DNA from: Episyrphus balteatus
Taxonomy: Eukaryota; Arthropoda; Insecta; Diptera; Syrphidae
Length of the DNA: 64,000 nucleotides
Assembly: GCF_945859705.1 (NCBI RefSeq)
Contig: NC_079134.1
Location: forward strand, 12,751,545-12,815,544
Direction: 5' to 3'
Within the stretch, counting starts at the first letter, position 1; every line of letters begins with the position of its first letter. The notes under the pieces are model-generated. The model was not told the origin of the DNA. It saw nothing but the letters and a program-made list of their open reading frames with translations, and did no database searches. Both the position numbers and the translations under genes were made by a program. Positions 39,701-46,000 of the stretch are shown one piece after another.

Positions 39701-40095
39701 TGGGCATATGCTATGGGTTGGATATTTGCCTCGATGTCATTAATTTGCATTCCAGGATATGCATTATTGAACTTTTTACGAGCTCCAGGAAATGATATTT
39801 GGGAGGTAACCGTTCTACTTCAACTTTATATTCATTTCAATCTTAAATATTAATTGTTTTCTCCTAGAAATTTCTAAGTGCCATCAAGCCAAACATCTAC
39901 GAATGCAAAATCTGTGGAGAACATCATTGTGAACATGATTATCCAGAGCAGGAACTATATATGCTGACACATGACCTTCCAGTTTATCCACAGGAAAAGG
40001 TCTATTTGAAGCAACCTCCAGAGAAGAAAATCCATTTACAAAATCCGCTGTTAAAATCAGATGATATAACATCGCAGATGGACGAAAAGAGATAA
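12202..40095 (+). CDS. ine: Inebriated, SLC6-family Na+/Cl- dependent transporter (long isoform, 11 coding exons)
   Basis: A sodium- and chloride-coupled neurotransmitter/osmolyte transporter of the SLC6 family in the plasma membrane. In Drosophila, ine (rosA) affects neuronal excitability, photoreceptor responses and water balance. Rebuilt exons: 12202-12790, 17874-18129, 30655-30836, 31470-31604, 38169-38298, 38348-38440, 38503-38635, 38696-39313, 39369-39569, 39629-39805, 39868-40095. All have GT/AG borders, and the total is 2742 nt, exactly 913 residues plus stop. Residues 1 to about 310 form a low-complexity Ser/Asn/Gln-rich cytosolic tail. TM1 carries the SLC6 hallmark GLGNVWRFPY (326-335). 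Extracellular loop 2 has a cysteine pair (DCNN..PDC) and an NLT glycosylation sequon. The cytosolic C-terminus has the cluster CKICGEHHCEHDY. Introns 2 and 4 are 12.5 and 6.6 kb; the last six are 49-62 bp. Identity rests on recalled family resemblance, strongest in the TM core and C-terminus. Confidence 0.93.
13575..13650 (-). repeat. Fragment of GCACGACTGGG dispersed repeat family (3' part)
   Basis: Read on the minus strand it matches 33838-33925 through 'ttctccatcatcgtaat' and then 'ttggttttgatt' and 'ccaatacttgtccta'. It is a truncated copy of the family seen in full at 33478-33960 and 37033-38005. Confidence 0.5.
13850..14956. mobile_element. Dimeric palindromic copy of the TAGGGTGGG element
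   Basis: The right half (about 14290-14956) aligns with most of the element at 8966-9692 and ends in the same 'acccacccta'. The left half (about 13850-14280) is an inverted partial copy of the same interior, for example 'ttgttacaaaattaagaaca' inverted near 13930-13965. The result is a palindrome centred near 14290 whose left outer terminus is missing. Confidence 0.6.
15269..15389. repeat. Hairpin-forming inverted repeat
   Basis: The arm 'aatagtgtgttagtt...ttgttagtttgtcg' recurs inverted as 'cgacaaactaacaataactaacacactatt'-type sequence around a centre near 15330. Arms are about 50 bp with a short loop. It is non-coding, and probably a small foldback element. Confidence 0.6.
17874..18129 (+). 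CDS. ine: ine coding exon 2
   Basis: Completes the split Ala codon (G|CT) and reads YSPDADHHQDSP onward, a Ser/Thr-rich cytosolic segment ending in NPPSPP. It ends in phase 2 at 'ccacc|gtaagt', which joins to the A that opens exon 3. It is used only by the long isoform. Confidence 0.9.
19777..19960. mobile_element. CACCGGCACAC foldback element, copy 1
   Basis: A 184-bp palindrome beginning 'caccggcacacaaaataaaa' and ending with its inverse '..tgtgccggtg'. The inner arm blocks ('ggaaccagacctat', 'ataggtctggttcc') are also inverted. The flanks share a possible 'cta' target duplication. Two more copies are at 59253-59563 and 59582-59881. Confidence 0.7.
20696..20757 (+). repeat. LINE-like 3' tail with (TCTA)n
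   Basis: Ends 'aataaaggtctatctatcta', a polyadenylation-like signal followed by a four-base microsatellite tail, as seen at the 3' ends of some insect non-LTR elements. No coding part is attached. Confidence 0.35.
21083..21351. repeat. Foldback repeat with 80-bp arms
   Basis: The arm 21083-21163 ('ttggtttagtttctattg', 'ggtagctgcgtg') returns inverted at 21271-21351. The outer right part continues into sequence shared with 26395-26578, so this foldback is part of a larger dispersed element. Confidence 0.6.
21275..21462. repeat. Dispersed repeat, copy 1 (other at 26395-26578)
   Basis: Matches 26395-26578 nearly base for base across 'gtataagtttacgttttc', 'tctcttggtgcctgcatat' and 'gcggatagctttgccaaa'. 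Both copies lie on the same strand inside ine intron 2. Confidence 0.6.
22058..22760. mobile_element. TTAA-flanked TIR element, copy 1
   Basis: Starts 'ggggggaaatccctctgga' and ends with the exact inverse 'tccagagggatttcccccc'. TTAA stands on both sides (22054-22057 and 22761-22764), the target duplication used by piggyBac-type elements. Length is 703 bp, identical to copy 2 at 46790-47492, with few differences. The 69-codon open frame inside shows no transposase motif, so it is most likely a non-autonomous element. Confidence 0.8.
22765..22850. repeat. (TTAG/TAAGTTAG)n microsatellite
   Basis: About 80 bp of imperfect 'gttagttagtaagttag' repeats directly follow the right TTAA of the nested element, inside the foldback. 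Confidence 0.8.
23324..23850 (+). pseudogene. LINE (RTE-like) ORF2 C-terminal remnant and 3' tail
   Basis: The plus-frame peptide contains FKYLGSMINNEGTCDDDI, then RLYTAVVHPALTYGSQCW, the conserved region after the polymerase domain of RTE-like LINE ORF2. A second frame continues with KGRPKNSWYKQMQ and RRFLRSTRRT, the basic LINE C-terminus, so roughly a hundred residues between the two are missing. It ends in non-coding tail sequence and a (GAA)n run near 23826-23847. It is a dead fragment, 5'-truncated and internally deleted. The tail also occurs inverted at 44743-44971. Confidence 0.75.
25578..25708 (+). CDS. ine: Alternative first coding exon of ine (short isoform)
   Basis: ATG in good context ('ataaaaaATGAAC') opens 43 codons plus 2 nt (MNPSNPIENQTSDPIQ...NRVAKV) and ends at a strong donor 'aaaagt|gtaagt'. 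Its phase (2) equals that of exon 2, so it joins exon 3 by the same A. Joined to exons 3-11 it gives 2028 nt, exactly 675 residues plus stop, lacking the long Ser/Asn-rich tail. Drosophila ine is known to make long and short isoforms that differ at the N-terminus, which this would explain. No other coding role is apparent. Transcription from here would need a promoter within 25380-25577. Confidence 0.7.
26395..26578. repeat. Dispersed repeat, copy 2
   Basis: Near-identical partner of 21275-21462, in the same orientation. It lacks the left inverted arm that copy 1 has. Confidence 0.6.
30655..30836 (+). CDS. ine: ine coding exon 3 (acidic segment and TM1)
   Basis: Opens with a P P A E then five Asp and SFMDFSDN, then the conserved pre-TM1 and TM1 with GYSVGLGNVWRFPYMCYKSG. 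It is shared by both isoforms. The donor is 'gaggag|gtaagt'; the last base starts the split Gly codon. Confidence 0.95.
30837..31469 (+). other. ine: ine intron 3
   Basis: A 633-bp intron with canonical borders. It is less AT-rich than the other introns but has stops in all useful frames. No separate gene was seen. Confidence 0.6.
31470..31604 (+). CDS. ine: ine coding exon 4 (TM2)
   Basis: Continues GG|VFLVPYCIILVVCSVPLLFMEL, which is TM2, and then SVGQYTGRGPIGAL, the conserved SLC6 cytoplasmic loop motif. Ends in phase 1 at 'aaag|gtgagt'. Confidence 0.95.
32671..33112 (+). pseudogene. LINE (Jockey/CR1-like) C-terminal remnant with poly(A)
   Basis: The frame ending at 33054 contains DSFFSRTTRMWNALPASVFP followed by a helix-like FKTHDFKTNVHWYL, the typical C-terminal end of Jockey/CR1-type reverse transcriptase proteins. 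A 24-base A run at about 33089-33112 follows. No upstream polymerase motifs remain, so it is a 5'-truncated insertion. A (CAT)n run encodes the HHHHH stretch. Confidence 0.65.
33478..33960 (+). repeat. GCACGACTGGG dispersed repeat, copy A
   Basis: Begins 'gcacgactgggtcccacgta', passes through 'acttgatctt', 'gagttatttgtt' and 'cgtttaggctg', and ends after 'ctccatcatcgtaat'. Copy B at 37033-38005 has the same order of blocks. There is no coding frame. Confidence 0.55.
35160..35374. mobile_element. GAGGCTATGA MITE, copy 1
   Basis: About 215 bp with terminal inverted repeats 'gctatgagagcaatagtggc' (left, from 35164) and the inverse on the right ending 'catagcctc' (35374). The interior matches the copy at 52471-52704 in opposite orientation. 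Confidence 0.7.
37033..38005 (+). repeat. GCACGACTGGG dispersed repeat, copy B
   Basis: Starts 'gcacgactggggtcgcacgt', contains two 'aatcgttagagccg'-like blocks, 'cactcgtttaggctgcag', a (GACA)n stretch, 'ctccatcatcgtaatg', and ends near 'tatatcgcaagtaaaa'. It is longer than copy A. The class is unknown, and no ORF or TIR was seen. Confidence 0.55.
38169..38298 (+). CDS. ine: ine coding exon 5 (TM3)
   Basis: Begins GAGLASVVVSFLMSTYYSV, the TM3 region, and runs into the start of extracellular loop 2 (EHSPWTDCNN). Borders are 'tttcag|gagctg' and 'aatag|gtaaca'. Confidence 0.95.
38348..38440 (+). CDS. ine: ine coding exon 6 (extracellular loop 2)
   Basis: Encodes RWNTPDCWVPRRRDLNLTAP..., carrying the second loop cysteine and an NLT sequon. 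The 49-bp intron before it and the 62-bp intron after it have canonical borders. Confidence 0.93.
38503..38635 (+). CDS. ine: ine coding exon 7 (TM4)
   Basis: Encodes NKVLQISPGIEFPGIMRWEL and the helix ACLICAWLMVYFATWKSI. Ends in phase 0 at 'gaaag|gtatgg'. Confidence 0.93.
38696..39313 (+). CDS. ine: ine coding exon 8 (TM5-TM9)
   Basis: The largest core exon (206 codons). It includes the substrate and ion binding helices with SLGIAFGSMISFASYNKYNN and the TM8 stretch MLLCLGLNTQFAIVE. The ATG near 38669 is intronic; the true exon begins at the acceptor 'ctcacag|gtccgc'. Confidence 0.95.
39369..39569 (+). CDS. ine: ine coding exon 9
   Basis: Encodes GGIYFFQLMDHYAASISITF to the helix ending GPLLLF. 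It is in phase 0 at both ends. Confidence 0.95.
39629..39805 (+). CDS. ine: ine coding exon 10
   Basis: Encodes SIWILSLINYHEPTYHNGRY, then the last helices (WAYAMGWIFASMSLICIPGY). It is in phase 0 at both ends. Confidence 0.95.
39868..40095 (+). CDS. ine: ine coding exon 11 (cytosolic C-terminus)
   Basis: Encodes 75 residues starting KFLSAIKPNIYECKICGEHH and ending DEKR, stop at 40093-40095. The CxxC...HHCxH cluster resembles a small metal site. Confidence 0.95.
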   Translation, partial: KFLSAIKPNIYECKICGEHHCEHDYPEQELYMLTHDLPVYPQEKVYLKQPPEKKIHLQNPLLKSDDITSQMDEKR

Positions 40096-40402
40096 GAGAT
40101 TTTCTTTTATGAGAAAAATTTAGTTCATGTATATTCTAGGACTTCTTTAGAAGATATTTAACATTCCATAATGATTTTTCTGACTATAAAGACATATTTA
40201 TCTTAATTTGTTTATTAGCATAAAAACATGTTACATAGTATTATTTTATCATTTAAAAAAAAAAAACAAAGATGCTATATTCGAATCCGAGTTAAATCAG
40301 TTGCAGGCAACTTTCAAACACATTTTAATGAATAAGACCTCTGTTCAAGTATTAGCTTTTAATGTAGAAGCAGATTGTAAAATATTATAGAAAATGTTTC
40401 GT

Positions 40403-40424
40403 AATAAAATTCATTTAAAATAAA
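40403..40424 (+). terminator. ine: ine polyadenylation signals
   Basis: AATAAA hexamers at 40403-40408 and 40419-40424, about 310 bp after the stop. A 3' end near 40440 is likely. Confidence 0.6.
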
Positions 40425-40436
40425 GTTTAATAATAA

Positions 40437-41258
40437 TTAAAATAATACTAAACCGTGTTTTACTTTTATATGAAACTTATTAGTTTCGTATTGTGTAGTT
40501 ATAACTTGATTCTGATCAAATCTAATCTTTAATAAAGAACTCCATTCATTCCGTTTTTCCACTAGGGAGTTGCTTTTGCCGCTACGCAATTGTTTTCCAT
40601 CAGATACTGATACTGATGTCCTTGAAGTTCTTGGATGATAAACTGTAGTCAAATTGGCTTTGGGAGAACTCTAACTTTCGAAAGCAATCCTTTGTTTTGT
40701 TTCCGTCTGCTTTAGTAATTTTAAAGAAAAAAAAATTGCTTAACTTTAATTTTAACCGACATTTAAACGCTTCTTATTTTAACTTTGAAGTGAATCTTCG
40801 TTGACCGAAAGTTACAAATTCCGATATTTTTCGATATTTTGTCAAAATCAACCAATTTCTCGAAGAAATCTCGATATTCTTCAATAATGATACTGAATCC
40901 TGATACTTTGGATAACATTTGGGGTTGACTTAACTGCGACAAACCCGCACTGTTAACTATCCAAGACTCCTAAACGATCTTCATGGTGTTTGACATCAGC
41001 TTAATCGAACGGTTATTATCACAGCACAATACTCACGCTATTTGTGAAGAATTTCATTGACTTCCACAAGAAGTTGACCTTGAACACTCTTAATAAACTT
41101 CGCGAACAAATCATCTGAGCAGTTCTTCTTCTTCGAGCGGCTATTTTGAAAATCGTTGAGCTTTTATTCGTGTTTGCTTGCAGGTCTTGAATAGCACCAG
41201 CTGTCGTGGTTGAAATTTCCATATTATTTTCTTCAATTTGGCCGCATTGGTGGAACAA
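40437..41258 (-). pseudogene. Possible decayed gene with minus-strand protein-like frames
   Basis: Two minus-strand stretches look protein-like. One (40652-40437) reads TTVYHPRTSRTSVSVSDGKQ and EWSSLLKIRFDQ. Another (41258 to about 41040) starts MFHQCGQIEENNMEISTTTA and, after a frame change, continues NCSDDLFAKFIKSVQGQLLV, which is faintly like the BESS motif at the end of fly MADF/BESS proteins. No phase-consistent splice joins them, and the frame break suggests decay. The region also lacks the extreme AT bias around it. It may be a pseudogene, or a real gene whose exons I could not assemble. Confidence 0.3.
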
Positions 41259-41659
41259 ATTTTAAACTGAAAAAAGGGTAACACAAATGCGTCTCCTTGA
41301 ATCTTAAACAATATCAATATACTACTGCACTGTATTTTATTTATGCTTCAGTCAAATTCCATGGACTTTTAAACATGCTAAGAACATTTTTATAAACTGC
41401 GGCAGTACTTTTAGGCAAACCTTTTTAAGGAATCTTTATTTAAAGCATTATACAACAACGCTATAGAATTGCTGTAAAAGATAAATTAGGCATGTGTCCG
41501 ATCTGATGAGCTTACGTAGTCCCCGTTATGAGTCTAAAAAATCTCAATCTTCTTCTTCTTCTTCTTCTACCACGTAATCGATGTGACGTTATCTCGACGA
41601 CTGTCTTGGCGAGTGTTTTGGACAGTATCAATATCTGAACAAAAACTTCAGATTTTTCT

Positions 41660-41985
41660 GCAATATTTCAAAGAATGTTGACTTTAATGATTACGAGAAA
41701 CTTGAAGCAATTTTAACAGCAAGAATTGACGATGAAGTTTAAAAGGATGTAATAGCTAGGGATCTCTTTAGGGATCTCTTTTAATATATTCAATCAAACG
41801 CCAAATCATACTGATCTCAAACCGCTATCAGTTTTAAATTATTTAGCTTCAAACCATTTGCTTGAATTGTATCCAAATTTAACAACTGCGTTAAAAATTC
41901 TCTTAACGTTTCCTGTGTTGCTACAGGGAAAACTAGTTTTCGAAAACTTAAAATAAAATTAGGTTAAGTTAGAAGAAGAATCTAA
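41660..41985 (+). pseudogene. hAT transposase C-terminal remnant
   Basis: From 41813 the plus frame reads DLKPLSVLNYLASNHLLELY and TTALKILLTFPV. After a one-base shift it continues ATGKTSFRKLKIKL, the order of the hAT dimerisation region seen in ZMYM1/DUF4371-type transposases. The frameshift and missing upstream parts show it is dead. It lies between the convergent 3' ends of ine and the TMCO6-like gene. Confidence 0.65.
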
Positions 41986-42537
41986 GATATTAATTTAAAC
42001 GTTTTTTTTTTTTAAGTTTGAGGCGCCAAAATTGAATTTGCCTGGGGCGCAAATGTCCCAGGTTCGACACAGATCGCAATCCTTCAATTCGGCTTACCTG
42101 ATATATCCCATTTTTTATCGTAATACTTGGAAGGATTTCACATCGAAAAAAGGACTTCGACCAGCTTTGTTTAGAGTCTGACTATTATAAAAAATACTTA
42201 TCCATGATCATGGGTGTATACATTTTGTTAATCCATATTTTACTCAGAGAAATGTAAATCTCTTCACAGCTTGCGTTAAGCATACAATTTACAACGCCTT
42301 AGCCAGGAAATAGGACTAAAAGTTTGAATCTCAAGAATTAAAGTCAGGAGAGGGAGACATAGAAAATGAGTCATAATCGTTGTCTGTCGAAGCTTACATC
42401 TTTTGAGCAGACATGAAATTTAAAATAGGCACACAAAAAAAAAATACTGTAGAATAATAAAGTCAAGGAAAGTAATTTTAAAATAAAAATCATTCAAATT
42501 CGATTCGAATTTTAGTAACAAGATATTTCAAAAATTA

Positions 42538-42543
42538 TTTATT
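42538..42543 (-). terminator. Polyadenylation signal of the TMCO6-like gene
   Basis: AATAAA on the minus strand (TTTATT on plus), 36 bases after the stop codon. Confidence 0.55.
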
Positions 42544-42578
42544 TACAATTAAAAAACTTAGTAATAAAACTTAATTAA

Positions 42579-43062
42579 TTAAGAAACCGTTGTCACCGGC
42601 GGCAAACTATCCCCTGGTATATGTAGATTCTCGAAAAAATACGATGCTGGAAAACTATTACTCTGACAAGCAACAATATTCTTAACTAACCACAATACCT
42701 CAACACTTAATTGTTTATTTTTTATTTCAAACAAACGATTAAGTAATTTTACGAGATTTGTATTCCATATGGTGCATTTATCAATTAATATATTAAAACA
42801 TGCCGAATCAAGAGCTAGTAAATTAGCCAACAATCTTATGGCATAAAGAATTCTCATTCTATTTGGGATTCCTTCGAAATTCTCTGTTTGACTCAAATTG
42901 GCCACAGAAAAGTTCATCAAATAGTTAACCTGCTCCTCAGTCAGAATAACACCGGGAACTATGATTCCAGAGTTGAATATGATCCGCAGATGGTATTCAG
43001 CACCCGGAGATGTTGGATTCTTTGTGTGAAATTTAAGTAAAAGACATTCCAAATCGGAAGGT
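42579..43062 (-). CDS. TMCO6-like exon 3
   Basis: Acceptor 'ccaatcag|acc'. Reads PSDLECLLLKFHTKNPTSPG to the end VTTVS, stop at 42579-42581. Confidence 0.85.
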
Positions 43063-46000
43063 CTGATTGGATTTTTTTTATAAATTTTGTATAGTTTTGG
43101 TGGAAGAAAAATAAGCTTACCGCAATTTTATATTCTCATCGGAAGTGATAACGTCTAGAGCAACAGCAGCATCTTCCCGATAATCATCTTCATTGTCTTC
43201 CTGAAGATATATTGTCACCAGCTTGGGAACAATTTCCATAGAGATTAAGACCAAAGCGCCTTTTCCCCCAGTGGCCATTATGTTGGTCAATGTCCAAAGA
43301 CACGTTCGCTTTAATCTCTCCTCTGTGCAGTCAAGATAAGTGACCAAATAGCTTCCAGCCATTGAAGCGATTTTCTCACAAACTGGAGCCTCCCCCAACG
43401 AGAGATTACATAAAGTTTCGCAAGCATGGAATTGTTGTTCGGCATTAGTACCTTCAAACAACAGAAAATTGTTAAATTAGTTTTCTCGAGACCAAGCCAA
43501 AAGTGACTTAGTCCACATTCATAAGCTTTACAAAAACTCTTTCGAGAATACAGTTTCAAAGCATGTCTTCTTTCCTAACTCTAAATCAGAAAGAGGTAGT
43601 TAAAAAACTATTGTATCGGTAAGTGTATATTCCGTTTTGGAATGTTTCTAAAAAAAAGGCTCATTTTGTTCGGTCAATAGAATAGGTTCACCCACTGTAA
43701 AGTAAGTTTGGGTTCAAAATAACTTAGATTAGTGGTCGGTTTTTTTTATGCGAGTAAAGTGAGGCTTATAGTGCTTTAGTTTAGAAGAAAAAAGAAAAAT
43801 TGAGTTGTAGACCGAACAAAATGCAGGTGTGTAAAATCGAGAAATAATGAGCACCTAGTTAGCACTTCTTTAAGAAATAAAGACAACTAGGAAAAAACTA
43901 TAGTAAAAATATGATACGAAAATTTGAAGAGCCTAAAAATAAAAAGAAAAGCCCACTATCCTATAGTTGGTATTCGATTCATCCGTATTAAAATCTTAAA
44001 TTAAATCTTCCCCTGTAAGTATTCTTTGTACTGCGGCAAAAACTAAGAAATCACCAAGCAGACGACCGAGACGATTTACCATGGAAAAACTTGCCGAGAA
44101 GCAAACGGAAGCCGGAGAGGTTATCCAGAATCTACCAAAAAACGGAACGGTTATTCACGAGATTTACAAAGATGAATAGGATAAGTAAATAGATGAAGGA
44201 TATTTCGAGCAAATCAACACAACATACGAAACAATGCTCAAACTCAAACCATGAAGCCAATGCAGTTAAAAAAAAAACGAAGGAAGATGGACCAAAAGAT
44301 AACCATGCTGAAACGAATCTGCAATTACAGCGCTATAAACGACAGACAAACAACAGATCGCTGGCTGAGAATTATAGGGTTGTATGTTAACTCACCTTAG
44401 TTTTGAGAAAAACGATCTCAAATTTTTGTTTAGGCTAGTTTTTGTATAAAATAGTGAAATAGCATTAAATTATTGATGTAATCTTATAAGGGACCCTTAA
44501 AAGTTATAAAACCATGAAAAAAAAACATTAATTTTACCACAAAAAAGGATTTTATGAGAATTTTTAAAAAATGACAGAACCTTTTTATGAAAATGTTTGT
44601 TTAAAATTATGAAAAAAGATTCTATGTTGAAAATAGAACCTTATAGTTATAAAGAGCTTACATGTAGAAAATGGATTTTATATGGAAAAAGTGACTTTAA
44701 TAGGCTTAATTTTATTAAAATATAAATTTATTTAAGTTTTGCACTTCTTCTTCTTCTTCTTCCTTTTTCTCGGCGCTGTTATGATCTCGATGTCGAGGGG
44801 ATCATAACTATCCCACGTAACTGCTTCACACTAGTGATCCGCCTGTGGGGTTCGCCGGGTTGACCTCAGAAATCGGCGGCAAGCCTCCCGGTTTTGTATT
44901 GTTCCATTTCTAAGGCCAACTGAATGCTGGTGGTTTTGCATTTGCTTGTACCAGGAGTTTTTAGGCCTACCTTTCTTTCTATTTATTCTATTTATTTTAT
45001 ATTTAAGTTTTGCACTAAACAGTGAAAAGGCTTGTCAAATTCTATTTTAATAGCAGAAAAAAATACCACAAACCACGTTGTTGAATTAGAATAATAGAAT
45101 ATAGAAAACAACAATTCCTGCTTTTGTTGAAAAAAAGGACATGCTTAAAAGAATTAGAATTTGTATTAAATTAAGTGAATTTTAGCATAGGTAATTTTTG
45201 CAAAAAAGACAGTCGTCTTAAAAACAACCATCTACGGTGCAAAATGTATGAAAACAAATTTAAAGTTTGTTTAATCTCTTAATTTCAAATAGAATGTATG
45301 TACATAAAATTACTGAAAAATCATTTATGTGAATCTTAGCAGGTACACTTAAATTTTCTTAAGAAGAAAATTGATTTGATTTTAGCAGAGTTTGAACGGA
45401 TTATACTTATTTTTATTAAAATTCTAATTAATTAAAGAGGATGGGATTTTAGAGGAATGCCTTACTTATCTCCATGTTTAACGTAAGTAAATTTTCTTCA
45501 AGTTAAAAAAAAAGTTTTATAGAAATTGTAATGACCTGCAATTCTTCAGAAATAATTAATAACAAACAAAACTATTCGGTTGACAAAACAAAACTAAAAA
45601 GTATTTATTATTTTTCAATAAAAATCTTTCACTATGACTACTTTGCAACCTTAATCAATATGATACAGTGTATCTTCTACTGACTAGGTCGCCACAGAAA
45701 TAAACAAATATAATTATTATAAAGACGAATAACGAAAAGCTCACTTGGGTTAGTAGAGTAAAATCTTGACCTTTGGAAACAAATACTCAATTTTCCAACT
45801 AAATTCAAAAAGTAGTTAATTTTTTTTTAATATTTTTGTTTTTTTTTTTATACTAAGTTGAAAGCTAAATCTCGTTTGCAATTAATATAGTATTTAGGTT
45901 TGTCCGAAGGTAACTTTTTGGTACTTTTGAGTTTTGACTTCTTTTGTTTTAAGTTACGAAAACCAAGTATTCTTTATTATTATTAATACGAACTTTAGGA

